Part shown: piece by piece, positions 44,941 through 52,831 of the stretch | Layout of the letters: every line of letters starts with the position of its first letter | Numbering within the stretch: position 1 is the stretch's first letter | Source: Acidobacteriota bacterium | GTDB lineage: Bacteria; Acidobacteriota; Blastocatellia; RBC074 | Length of the DNA: 64,000 bases | NCBI GenBank assembly: GCA_018268995.1 | Contig: JAFDVL010000045.1 | Location: forward strand, 1-64,000 | Reading direction: 5' to 3' | Notes under the pieces: generated by a model | What the model was told of the DNA's origin: nothing | Database searches by the model: none | Seen by the model: only the letters and a program-made list of their open reading frames with translations | Program-made: the position numbers and the translations under genes

Positions 44941-45715
44941 AACGATAAAAATGATTCATTGGCCCTGCGCCATGACCAATCCCCGGCGCGTTTTTAATAG
45001 CTTCCGTAACATAGATTTTGGCTTGAGAAATGGCTTCGGGTAACTTCATGCCGCGCGCCAACTGTGCAGCGATGGCAGAAGACAATGTGCAACCTGTGCC
45101 GTGTGTATGTCGCGATACAATTCTTTGAGCGGAGTAAAAATGGGTTTGTTGTCCGTCAAATAACACGTCCGTTGCTTCATCGGCGAGATGACCGCCTTTG
45201 ACCAACACCGATGTCGAAAGCTGCTGACTCAATTGTTGTGCTGCTACGCTCATTTCATCGGCTGAATTCGGTCTGACTCCTAATAACATTTCAACCTCGG
45301 CTAAATTGGGAGTTACCAAATCAGTTATTGGTAATAACCTCTCGCACAGTGCCTGATTGGCATCGTCTTCAAGTAAAAGAAACCCACTTGACGATCTGAG
45401 CACTGGGTCGAGTACGATATTTTTCAACGAAAACTCCTCAATAATTGCGGCAACCAGGTCAATGAGTTCTTTCGTCGGGAGCATCCCGATTTTGACCGCT
45501 GCAACTTCATAATCTTTCAGCACGGGCACAATTTGCTGGCGCAGGATTTCTGGCGATTGGTGATACGCTGCATATACTCCAAGCGTATTTTGCGAAGTCA
45601 AAGACGTAATGGCTGCGGCACCAAAACACCCAAAGGCTGCAATTGTTTTTATATCGGCCAGTACTCCTGCCCCACCCGATGGATCAAGGCCAGCAATGGT
45701 TAAGACAGTATGCAT
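44927..45715 (-). CDS. thiD: Hydroxymethylpyrimidine/phosphomethylpyrimidine kinase
   Basis: A 262-residue kinase of the ribokinase family that phosphorylates HMP and HMP-P for thiamine biosynthesis. Motifs include LTIAGLDPSGGAGVLADIKT at the N-terminus, VKIGMLP, LDPVLRSSSGF, TPNLAEVEML, VLVKGGH and the anion-hole HGTGCTLSSAI near residue 215. Length is typical. It lies downstream of thiE on the same strand with a 23-base gap, so thiE-thiD form one unit. No TPP riboswitch was seen upstream of the run. Confidence 0.96.
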   Translation of the reverse strand: MHTVLTIAGLDPSGGAGVLADIKTIAAFGCFGAAAITSLTSQNTLGVYAAYHQSPEILRQQIVPVLKDYEVAAVKIGMLPTKELIDLVAAIIEEFSLKNIVLDPVLRSSSGFLLLEDDANQALCERLLPITDLVTPNLAEVEMLLGVRPNSADEMSVAAQQLSQQLSTSVLVKGGHLADEATDVLFDGQQTHFYSAQRIVSRHTHGTGCTLSSAIAAQLARGMKLPEAISQAKIYVTEAIKNAPGIGHGAGPMNHFYRYAPN

Positions 45716-45738
45716 AATACTTGATCTTGTAGCCCGGA

Positions 45739-46392
45739 TCAGGATGATAACATTATCTTGATGTTTGTGCCTAGCGTTTGGGGATTATTGAACAGGCTGA
45801 TGGCGGCAATTCCGGCGGCTCCGGCGGTAAGACAGGCGGCAAAATTATTCAAGTTGATGCCGCCTAATGCCAGGACGGGAATCGTTAATTTCTGGCAAAT
45901 TTCAGCAAACCGTTCCAATCCCATTGGTGCGCCATATCCAGCTTTTGACGGTATGTAGAAGACGGGGCCTGAGACAATAAAATCTGCCCCTTCCGTTTCT
46001 GCTTTTGTTGCTTCGTCGAGTGTGTGCGTAGAAACTCCGACGAGAAATTCGTTCGGGACAATTCGACGAACCTCAGAGACAGGCAGGGAATTCGTGCGCA
46101 GGTGAACTCCGTCTGCCCCCGAAGCCAAGGCGACATCAATGCGATCATTGACCAATACTCTGGCACCAGATGGGCGTGCAATGGCTATCGCTGCGGTAAC
46201 AAATTCGATGAGCTTTCTGGCTGATAAGTCCTTTTCCCGAATTTGAACGAGCTGACAACCAGCCTGCACGGCCTGCGCGATCAGTTCGATTTGCGCTTGC
46301 CACGCGAGAGCTGGCGATGAGTGCAGTTGTTGGCGGTTGGTTATAAGGTAGAGGAGCGGTCGAAAAGCTGGATTATTCAAATTTCGCGGCAT
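45739..46392 (-). CDS. thiE: Thiamine phosphate synthase
   Basis: A 217-residue TIM-barrel enzyme joining HMP-PP and thiazole phosphate. Motifs are LLYLITNR, VQIREKDLSARKL, VLVNDRIDVALASGADGVHL (binding strand with the Asp), VSTHTLDEA, FIVSGPVFYIPSKAGYGAPMGL and ALGGINLNN. It starts 20 bases inside the end of the preceding small membrane protein gene, so the two are probably coupled. Both thiamine genes of this run feed the same step of the pathway. Confidence 0.95.
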   Translation of the reverse strand: MPRNLNNPAFRPLLYLITNRQQLHSSPALAWQAQIELIAQAVQAGCQLVQIREKDLSARKLIEFVTAAIAIARPSGARVLVNDRIDVALASGADGVHLRTNSLPVSEVRRIVPNEFLVGVSTHTLDEATKAETEGADFIVSGPVFYIPSKAGYGAPMGLERFAEICQKLTIPVLALGGINLNNFAACLTAGAAGIAAISLFNNPQTLGTNIKIMLSS

Positions 46393-46675
46393 TTGAAGGC
46401 GTGTTGTCTAAATCGCTCAATTGGTGAACACTTTCCCTGAATTTAAAAATGTCCCGTAAGCCAGCCAGAATGTTGACAATTCCTAATGCTGAGATTGCCC
46501 CTTTTACATATCCACTTTGTAAAACTGGGACGAGCCAGCTTGCGTGAAGCTTATTCACCAAAAACGACAGAAAAAAGTTTTCATACCAAAACGGCGACCA
46601 GGGCAAATAAGCCAGTAAGACGCCCACTTCAAGGCAAATCAAAATATAAACGATGACGCTGATTTTAGCTGACAT
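46373..46675 (-). CDS. Small membrane protein of unknown function
   Basis: A 100-residue protein with two predicted transmembrane segments (around residues 5-25 and 58-75). No family is recognised. It is the first gene of the run with thiE, thiD and the NrdD-like gene and overlaps the start of thiE by 20 bases. A transport role for thiamine precursors is conceivable only from context. Confidence 0.6.
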   Translation of the reverse strand: MSAKISVIVYILICLEVGVLLAYLPWSPFWYENFFLSFLVNKLHASWLVPVLQSGYVKGAISALGIVNILAGLRDIFKFRESVHQLSDLDNTPSNAAKFE

Positions 46676-46885
46676 GGTTTCGCTCGCTCAACAGATTCTA
46701 TTTTCCAGTCTGAATAACGCGGAAGCTTAACAGTTCGATCCGTCAGAGCGCAACTGAACAACAACTCTGCAACTTTTTTCGAGAATTTTGGGAACAAGCG
46801 GGGCTTTCGATCTTTAAAAGCAATATACCGAAAGTAAGAAGGACTGAACAACCCCATGAGAAGTGTATTTACTGAGGATACCACG

Positions 46886-47197
46886 ATGCATCAAGCCATT
46901 CTTTTATTCACGCTCAATTTCTTTGATGCCGGACTGACTCTGTTTTGGACAGAAACGGGACGTGCCACAGAAGCCAATAGCATCATGCAATATTTTTTGG
47001 ATGGCGGGCCATCAGTCTTCTTATTGTTCAAGATTTGTATCGGCTTGTTTGCGGCATTATGTTTTTACCGCTGGGCGCATTTGCCCACCGCAAAATTGGG
47101 ATTACGCCTCTCAATTGCTGTATATCTGGTGATTTTTGCGATTCACGTGGGAGTTGGATTAGTTGCAACGGGCGTGACAACTTGGCTGGGTTTTTAG
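46886..47197 (+). CDS. DUF5658-like membrane protein
   Basis: A 103-residue integral membrane protein with about three helices. The first, LFTLNFFDAGLTLFW, and TEANSIMQYFLDGG match the DUF5658 pattern (NxxDxxxT followed by Glu-Asn). The ATG at 46886 has GAGGAT upstream; an in-frame start 30 bases earlier is less likely. It is divergent from the small membrane protein gene and ends at a clear terminator. Function unknown. Confidence 0.65.
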   Translation: MHQAILLFTLNFFDAGLTLFWTETGRATEANSIMQYFLDGGPSVFLLFKICIGLFAALCFYRWAHLPTAKLGLRLSIAVYLVIFAIHVGVGLVATGVTTWLGF

Positions 47198-47223
47198 GCT
47201 GAAGACGCTTAATTTTAGAGATC

Positions 47224-47252
47224 AAAGAGCAGGCTTGTTCCTGCTCTTTTTC
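47224..47252 (+). terminator. Intrinsic terminator between convergent genes
   Basis: A perfect 10-bp stem (AAAGAGCAGG at 47224-47233 with CCTGCTCTTT at 47240-47249), a short loop and a T run. Confidence 0.85.
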
Positions 47253-47264
47253 TTTATCCGGCAA

Positions 47265-48824
47265 TTATTTCGCAATGGTCAGGTTAATCGCCTGTCCTTG
47301 TCGGACAAGGACAATTTCAATCTGATCACCCTTCTCACTGCTCAACGCTTGCATTAGCGAAGCCGCGTCCGCAATTGTTTGTTCCCCAATTTTAACAATT
47401 ACGTCGCCTACCTTACCTCCCGCCTGAGCAAGTTTGCCAGAAGCATTCAACGTGGAGATCAGCACTCCACCTGGGGCGGAAAGATATTTTGCAAGTTGTG
47501 GTGTCACGGCGGTCCCCTCAACACCGTACATTAGCCGTAACCAGACCTCTGGCGGTGCCGCATTCCAAATTCCGCCTAAGATCGTGCGGAAGGCAGCAGC
47601 CTTCGATTCATTTTTGGCGCGATTGGGATCATCTGTCGGCAGTTGCTTTGCCCGACGCTCATAGTCTTCCATCTGGCCCATCATCCAGTTGATTTGTTGC
47701 TTGGCATCCAGCGCGGGGGCTGGTGCCAAACGGGCAGGTAAGATTTTGAACTCGTTACCACGCCGAACTCTCAATGTCACTTCGCTATCGGCTGGGAGTA
47801 AGCGCAATGTGCTGGATAAATCTGCGCCGGTTGTTAATGGGCGCCCACTGATGCTCAAAAGCATATCGTTGGGACGCATTCCTGCCGTTTCAGCAGGACT
47901 ATCAGGAAAAACGGCGGCAATTAAGACCCCGCGCTCAGTTGCAGTCAGTTTATTTGGAACCAACGCATGCGGATCGTAGCCTTTGCTTGTTGCACCAAGC
48001 CAGGCATGCGGAACAACGATACGTTTGTGCGCGATGATCATCGCCGCAAGTTGCTGAAGCCGCGACAATGGGAAAACGAAATGTGTCTCCTCGCCACTTG
48101 TATCGTATGCAACCAGCCCCGTGATTGAGCCATCCTTTTCCACTGCTACACTACAGTCCTGAACAGGTGTCAGCGTGGTTGGTGAAGTCAGGTAAAAAAG
48201 TGGATTGCTAGGACTATATCGAAAATCATCAACCGCTTTCTTGATCATGCCAGTTGAAGTGAATAATCGAGGTTTTATTAGCAAAACTCCGGGCGTTCCG
48301 CTCCCACGCTGCTTAGGGTTGAATCCCCAAAGTTGTATGGGTCTTTGTACGCCTGGTGGCGGCGGCGGTGGCGCTGTAACAATGTTGGTGAAATGGGCAG
48401 GAAGGTTTTCGATTTTTAAGAGACAGAATCCTGTAACAGAGTCCATCCCAATGAAAATTGCTTGAAATTGCCCACCCCGCGTTCCTGCTGGATAAATCGT
48501 CAAGGGCAGGGGATTGTTGGGAGCTGGGATATTGGCCAGCCGTGTGACAATGTAGCCTTCCTGATCAAGCAATAATCCTAAGGTTACACTTGTTGTTTGC
48601 AATTGCGGGATCGGCTCTCCGTCAAGAGAAAAAACAGTCTCGTCTGCGCTGAGCTGTTGGCGCAGATCAATTTTTTGAGAGACGTAGACAAGCCCGGACG
48701 GAGCTTGTGCCGGAGGACGATTGCGGATTGTAGATGTGGGAGATTGAGAAAAGACTATCAGCGACACCGCACAAGTGAAAAAAAGAAATAACGATAGCTT
48801 TGAAAATTGTAAGGTCCGCTGCAT
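47265..48824 (-). CDS. Secreted PDZ-domain protein with degenerate trypsin-like domain
   Basis: A 519-residue protein, probably periplasmic, with a signal ending near VFSQ. The first 270 residues look like an HtrA-type protease fold (LGLLLDQEGYIVTRLANI, LLKIENLP), but the GNSGGP serine motif is replaced by PVQDCSVAVEKDG. It therefore probably has no protease activity. Two PDZ domains follow (SPAETAGMRPNDMLLSISGRPL and GKLAQAGGKVGDVIVKIGEQTI) separated by a helical linker. Translation could also start at GTG 48851. It lies downstream of a sigma/anti-sigma gene pair and may be a sensor or scaffold in envelope stress signalling, which is inference. Confidence 0.7.
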   Translation of the reverse strand: MQRTLQFSKLSLFLFFTCAVSLIVFSQSPTSTIRNRPPAQAPSGLVYVSQKIDLRQQLSADETVFSLDGEPIPQLQTTSVTLGLLLDQEGYIVTRLANIPAPNNPLPLTIYPAGTRGGQFQAIFIGMDSVTGFCLLKIENLPAHFTNIVTAPPPPPPGVQRPIQLWGFNPKQRGSGTPGVLLIKPRLFTSTGMIKKAVDDFRYSPSNPLFYLTSPTTLTPVQDCSVAVEKDGSITGLVAYDTSGEETHFVFPLSRLQQLAAMIIAHKRIVVPHAWLGATSKGYDPHALVPNKLTATERGVLIAAVFPDSPAETAGMRPNDMLLSISGRPLTTGADLSSTLRLLPADSEVTLRVRRGNEFKILPARLAPAPALDAKQQINWMMGQMEDYERRAKQLPTDDPNRAKNESKAAAFRTILGGIWNAAPPEVWLRLMYGVEGTAVTPQLAKYLSAPGGVLISTLNASGKLAQAGGKVGDVIVKIGEQTIADAASLMQALSSEKGDQIEIVLVRQGQAINLTIAK

Positions 48825-48883
48825 GTTTTCGAAAAATACTAACGCTTGCACCTGGACTTTATTGAATCCTGCAACTTAATAAC

Positions 48884-49690
48884 TTAATAAATGTTAGCCG
48901 CAAATGTCGCGTCTGCTTTGTTCGCTGCGCTTGCCGATACGGTGCGAATGCTTGCTGTTTGTAATCCCAAATTATATTCAGACAGATTAACCATCCGTGC
49001 TTCGCCGCTACGATGCTTGATAATAACGGTTCTGGTGGCTATCGTGCCTGAGTTTTCTAGTTGGGAAGCGGCAATCACTTGATCCGCCTTCTCCGATCCA
49101 GAAGGTGATGAATGCAATGTCTTAACTACTCTTGTTCTGGGCGGATTTGTCGTTGAGTTGTTCGCTGCAATTATTTGAGCTGTTTCCCGCTTTTTCTCTT
49201 CAACCACAGCGGGAGTGGTGCGATCAACAGCAGCAGGTGCTGCGTTGTTTCTTGCCTCAATCGTAGTCGCAATCGCATTATCACTTGGTTTGACGGATTC
49301 CCCTGATCGTAATACCCCAAAGGACACCACTGAGACAGCAAGCGCTACCACGGCCATTGCCGCTCCTGCTTGTGCCCACGTGAAAGAGCGACCAAATAGT
49401 TCCGCAAACCAGCCTGCGGACGCTTTTTGCTGTTCTGCTTTAGCTTGGGCGATGCGCGCGCGCAACTTGAAATCAAAATCGGATGGTGCCGCCACGTGGG
49501 GCAATTCCTTGATCAGTGCCGTTACATTCGCAAATTCATTGGCCTCTGCCTTCGCAACGGCAATCCGTGCTTTCAGGCTGGCGTTAAAGTCTGTCGGAGC
49601 TGAAACACGCGGCAATTCCTGCATGAGTGCAACAATATCGCGAAAATCATCCGACTGGTTTTGTGAGGCCTTGGGGTTGTGACCGATCAT
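48884..49690 (-). CDS. Putative anti-sigma factor with duplicated N-terminal motif
   Basis: A 268-residue single-pass membrane protein (hydrophobic segment near residues 105-127). The cytoplasmic part holds two copies of a 32-residue helical motif: IVALMQELPRVSAPTDF with LKARIAVAKAEA (18-49) and VTALIKELPHVAAPSDF with LRARIAQAKAEQ (55-87), spaced 37 residues. No zinc-binding HxxxCxxC is present, so it is not a classical ZAS anti-sigma protein. It follows the ECF sigma gene by 41 bases, the usual place for its antagonist. The C-terminal 140 residues are low in complexity and periplasmic. Confidence 0.6.
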   Translation of the reverse strand: MIGHNPKASQNQSDDFRDIVALMQELPRVSAPTDFNASLKARIAVAKAEANEFANVTALIKELPHVAAPSDFDFKLRARIAQAKAEQQKASAGWFAELFGRSFTWAQAGAAMAVVALAVSVVSFGVLRSGESVKPSDNAIATTIEARNNAAPAAVDRTTPAVVEEKKRETAQIIAANNSTTNPPRTRVVKTLHSSPSGSEKADQVIAASQLENSGTIATRTVIIKHRSGEARMVNLSEYNLGLQTASIRTVSASAANKADATFAANIY

Positions 49691-49731
49691 AAATTCAAGC
49701 TCCTACCATCATTTGGAGAAACAAGCAGTTT

Positions 49732-50514
49732 TTATAGAAACTCACGCAGTTTTTCTTTGAGTAAATTTCGTGCTCGGTTGATACGGGATTTAACCGTCCC
49801 GTCTGACAAACCAAGGACATCACTAATTTCCTCATAACTGCGGCCTTCAACATCGCGCAGAACGACAGCTGTGCGATATTTTTCCGGCAACGTTGCAATT
49901 GCCTTGGCAATTGCTTTGCGCCGCTCATCGTGAATCATCGTATCGTCGGGATGAATTGTCCGTTCATCTGGTAATTCAATCTCGACCTCATCGCCCTCTT
50001 TATCGAAGAAAGAAGGGATGGGAATCAGGCGACGGCGTTTTCGCTGACGTAATTCACTGATCGCCAGATTGGAGGCGATGCGATAAATATATGTCGAAAA
50101 GCTGTAATTTGCCTGATACCGATCTGCATTCATGTAAACCCGCACAAAGGTTTCCTGCGCTAAATCCACTGCCCGGTCATAATCATTCAGCATCCGGTAA
50201 ACAAAATTCGTAATCGGATTCCGATACCGATTTACCAATTCCTGAAACGCTGATTCGTCTCCCTCACGCGTGCCGGCAATCAACATGTGATCGTCCATGC
50301 GATCCACAGGAATCGAACTGTCATAGACCAATGCATCATTCTCACGGGCAGGCAGACCGCTAGTGATCGTCGTGTCGAGTGCCTGATTGTGAACGGCGTG
50401 ATCCAGATCAGCGCCAAGTGTGAGTGTGGTCATTGCGTCAGGGTGTAGTGCGTTCTTATCAATTCGTCGCAAGTCGCCTTGGGCGTTTGCATTTGCTGCG
50501 GAAAGATCGTTCAT
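49732..50514 (-). CDS. ECF RNA polymerase sigma factor
   Basis: A 260-residue sigma-70 family protein of the extracytoplasmic-function class. Region 2 is seen in FQELVNRYRNPITNFVYRML, DRAVDLAQETFVRVYM and YSFSTYIYRIASNLAISELRQR; region 4 in LPEKYRTAVVLRDVEGRSYEEISDVLGLSDGTVKSRINRARNLL. The first 70 residues before MDDHMLIAGTREGDE are unusual and may be a regulatory extension or a start-site error. It heads an operon with the putative anti-sigma and PDZ proteins. The promoter it recognises was not identified. Confidence 0.92.
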   Translation of the reverse strand: MNDLSAANANAQGDLRRIDKNALHPDAMTTLTLGADLDHAVHNQALDTTITSGLPARENDALVYDSSIPVDRMDDHMLIAGTREGDESAFQELVNRYRNPITNFVYRMLNDYDRAVDLAQETFVRVYMNADRYQANYSFSTYIYRIASNLAISELRQRKRRRLIPIPSFFDKEGDEVEIELPDERTIHPDDTMIHDERRKAIAKAIATLPEKYRTAVVLRDVEGRSYEEISDVLGLSDGTVKSRINRARNLLKEKLREFL

Positions 50515-50854
50515 TGAATCCCTTAAATTGTGCCGGTAAGGGAGCGGCCACGATGGGTAATGCTTGCCGATGTCTTACCTGGTGGCGATTGGGGCGGCTC
50601 GCAGAGATTGTAGAAGTAGGGGCGATAACCGCAGTATAAACGATCTTTCCGCTCACTACACGCTGTTTTTAGGGTAATGTTCCCGGAAGTTTAGAACTTT
50701 TTCACCCGCGCATGAAAAATTATCGAGACGAGAACCATTAATTTGCTGGACTCGGAAAATTTCTTGCGCGATACTCTCTGTCACCGATCCCTTTCGCGCC
50801 GTTTTCAGGTGTGAAATCAAAGACAATTCGCCCTAATTTTCGGGAGTTACACCG
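50515..50854. other. Divergent intergenic region without recognised gene
   Basis: The gap separates the sigma-factor operon from a plus-strand membrane protein gene. Promoters for both must lie here; GGGAAC on the minus strand (about 50690) looks like an ECF -35 element but no matching -10 was convincing. Nothing else is seen. Confidence 0.4.
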
Positions 50855-51214
50855 ATGAATTCTGGTGATCTGGAAACCAAAAATACAACCTCGATTGCTC
50901 GGCAGATTGCAGCACTTGTTTGCCTGGTTCCTCTCTGGAACTGCTTTGCCGCTGCCTCGATGGGCGTTTTGGTGGTGTACAGCGATGCAGATGAGTACAA
51001 GGTTTTGGCAGGGGTTTTATCTGCTGCCAATGTTGGAGGATGGATTTGGTGGGTTTATGGAAGCTTGCAACAACTGCGGCAAGCAGTGCAGAAAAAAATT
51101 ACACCCACTCATCATTCTCATCCAGGATTTCGCCTTGCTGGCTTAATCTCATTTTGTGTTGCCGTGAGTTGGGTGGGTGTGTTGTTTCTTTTAGCCTACG
51201 GAATGCTGGCCTGA
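50855..51214 (+). CDS. Small membrane protein of unknown function
   Basis: A 119-residue protein with three hydrophobic segments (about residues 15-38, 50-68 and 95-118). No family was recognised. The start at 50855 has a GGGAG box nine bases upstream. It lies between the sigma operon and the selenoprotein pair, with its own space on both sides, and shows no sign of decay. Confidence 0.55.
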   Translation: MNSGDLETKNTTSIARQIAALVCLVPLWNCFAAASMGVLVVYSDADEYKVLAGVLSAANVGGWIWWVYGSLQQLRQAVQKKITPTHHSHPGFRLAGLISFCVAVSWVGVLFLLAYGMLA

Positions 51215-51248
51215 TTTTCTTTTTTTATTTCCTCTCAGTAATTTACCC

Positions 51249-51260
51249 TGACAATTGTCA
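51249..51260. promoter_or_regulatory. Palindrome TGACAATTGTCA over the -35 box
   Basis: A perfect 12-bp palindrome ends exactly with the -35 hexamer TTGTCA of the promoter at 51255-51283. Its TGACA/TGTCA halves also occur, spaced 11 bases apart, in the BlaI-type promoter at 59807, hinting at related binding. Confidence 0.45.
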
Positions 51261-51283
51261 AGGTGAGACCCCGCGCTTATAAT
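51255..51283 (+). promoter_or_regulatory. Promoter of the Sec-peroxiredoxin gene
   Basis: TTGTCA (51255-51260), a 17-base spacer and a perfect TATAAT (51278-51283) form a strong housekeeping promoter. Transcription would start near 51290, leaving about 110 bases of leader before the ATG at 51402. Confidence 0.7.
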
Positions 51284-51401
51284 CCTCGTGCAGCATTTTC
51301 TGTTGCTTAATAAGTAAACATTGACAGCTTTTGATCCGACTTTGAGGCTGCTGGCCGATAAAAGACAGACGCAGCTGTTATTATTATTTTGGAGGATAAA
51401 A

Positions 51402-51860
51402 ATGAGCCTGAATGTTGGCGATATGGCACCTGACTTTGAGCTGAAAAGCCATAAGGGCAATACAGTGAAGCTCTCAGACCTCAGGGGCAAGAACGTTTTT
51501 ATTGCGTTCTATCCGCTGGATTGGACGCCTGTTTGAACTGTGCAAATGCCTTCTTACGAAGCGGATTTATCACGCTTTGAAGAAGCTGATACCCAAGTTT
51601 TGGGTATTTCCGTTGACTCGATTCCTTCCCACGTCGCTTGGGCCAAGAGCTTAGGCGGCATCTCTTACGATCTCCTCGCTGATTTCAATCCCAAAGGTGA
51701 TGTTGCCAAAGCTTACGGTGCCTATCGTGATGCGGATGGTATTACCGAACGTGCGCTTTTTGTGGTTGATAAGGAAGGCAAGGTCGCCTACAAAGATATT
51801 CACGACATTTCAAAACAGCCGGATAACGAAGAAATCTTCGACGTGCTGCGAAAACTGTAA
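51402..51860 (+). CDS. Selenocysteine-containing peroxiredoxin (in-frame TGA)
   Basis: A 152-residue AhpC/TSA-type peroxiredoxin read with TGA (51534-51536) as selenocysteine 45. The upstream part has the fold start NVGDMAPDFEL and FIAFYPLDWTPV; the downstream frame continues at once with TVQMPSYEADLSRF, so PV-U-T replaces the peroxidatic PVCT. The downstream part (VLGISVDSIPSHVAWAK, ERALFVVDKEGKVAYK) is fully conserved with no further stop. The protein contains no cysteine at all, so it would be a 1-Sec enzyme needing an outside thiol. GGAGGATAAAA precedes the ATG. Without UGA decoding only 44 residues would be made. Confidence 0.85.
51534..51579 (+). promoter_or_regulatory. Candidate SECIS element of the peroxiredoxin mRNA
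   Basis: After the UGA, bases 51557-51563 pair with 51573-51579 (7 bp with one G-U pair). The 9-base apical loop 51564-51572 starts with G and lies 27 bases past the UGA, within the spacing known for bacterial SECIS hairpins. Folding was done by eye. Confidence 0.5.
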
Positions 51861-51866
51861 TGTAAT

Positions 51867-51928
51867 TGCCGTTAGCCATAGCCGATAGTGATTCTTGTAG
51901 TGGTTTAAGGCTAACGGCACTTTTATTT
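51867..51928 (+). terminator. Intrinsic terminator after the peroxiredoxin gene
   Basis: An 11-bp stem (TGCCGTTAGCC at 51867-51877 with GGCTAACGGCA at 51909-51919) with a 31-nt loop is followed by CTTTTATTT. It lies between the two selenoprotein genes, so they may have separate promoters or be joined by readthrough. Confidence 0.7.
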
Positions 51929-51942
51929 GATAGGAATTTTAT

Positions 51943-52647
51943 ATGGCTGTTATGTCGCGCAAGTGTGTTCCGTTCACACCGTTTGACCGCGAATTATCGA
52001 AATCCACGATTGCAATCGTGACCGCTGGTGGGGTTCATCGAAAAGATCAAACTGCCTACAACATTGCCGATGAATTGGGCGATCTTTCCTTCCGCATTAT
52101 TTCTGGTGATGCCGAAACATCTGACCTGATGGTCACCCATCATCACTATGATCACACCGACGCCGATCAAGACCTCAATGTTGTTTTTCCGTTAGAGAGA
52201 CTCCGCGAATTAAAAGAGCAGGGCTTTATTGGTGGAATAGCCAAAGAACATATCGGCTATATGGGATACACCATGCAGCTCAAGCAGATGTATGAGGAAA
52301 CGGCACCTGCTATTGCTGAAGAGATTAGCAAGCGGTCACGGGCGGATGCCGTCGTGTTGACGGGTGGCTGACCGACCGTATGTCACCGCACGGTCGTCGC
52401 GGTTCAGCGTGAAATAGAGTTGTTAGGAGTTCCCACAGTCTTAATAACGGTTGGCCCGGAAGCGTCTCGGTTGATGCGCCCGCCCAGAGCCCTGTATCCG
52501 AAAGATTTCAAAATCGGTAATTCTCTGGGAAAACCTGGAATGAAAGATTTACAGCTCAAGGTTCTGCGAGACGCCTTGCTAATGCTTTCTGAGCCAGCGC
52601 GTCCCGGAGAAGTCATCGAAAGAGACTATCCCGAATATCACGGATGA
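51943..52647 (+). CDS. Selenoprotein of the GrdB/PrdB (reductase selenoprotein B) family
   Basis: A 234-residue protein read with TGA (52369-52371) as selenocysteine 143. The frame before it ends VVLTGG and continues after it as PTVCHRTVVAVQREIELLGVPTVLITVG, giving a GGU-P-T-V-C redox motif (Sec143, Cys147). This matches selenoprotein B of glycine/sarcosine/betaine/proline reductases, in which Sec lies before a helix with a nearby Cys. The N-terminal part has VTAGGVHRKDQTAYNIADELGD and HHHYDHTDADQDLNVVFPLERL, typical of that family. The other reductase subunits (grdA, grdC, grdD, prdA) are absent, so the partner and substrate are unknown. Confidence 0.83.
52369..52403 (+). promoter_or_regulatory. 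Candidate SECIS element of the GrdB-like mRNA
   Basis: Two alternative hairpins follow the UGA: a 7-bp stem (52373-52379 with 52390-52396), or a 5-bp stem ACCGC/GCGGT (52385-52389 with 52399-52403) whose loop carries GGUC and begins 18 bases after the UGA. The second fits the known spacing better; the choice needs folding. Confidence 0.4.
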
Positions 52648-52654
52648 ATATTTT

Positions 52655-52698
52655 GAGGCGAGTCTCAAATTTCAGCTACAGGATTTGAGATTCGCCTT
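52655..52698 (+). terminator. Hairpin after the GrdB-like gene
   Basis: A 16-bp stem with two imperfect pairs (52655-52670 with 52683-52698) lies eight bases past the stop codon. It lacks a T run, so its effect is uncertain. Confidence 0.5.
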
Positions 52699-52831
52699 CC
52701 TGCCCTAGCACAATCGCTACTCTTACGGCATAATCCTCGCGTTCGTTTTACAAGTTCCACTGGCGGGCACTTCGCCAACTCGACATCAAAGCAAACAACT
52801 AAGTTCCTATTTACCTGGAGGAAAACTACAC

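Noticed and set aside
51534..52371. Reading the two TGA codons as pseudogene stops
   Set aside because: Both fall exactly at the redox Cys/Sec position of their families, with open, conserved sequence on both sides and no other defects.
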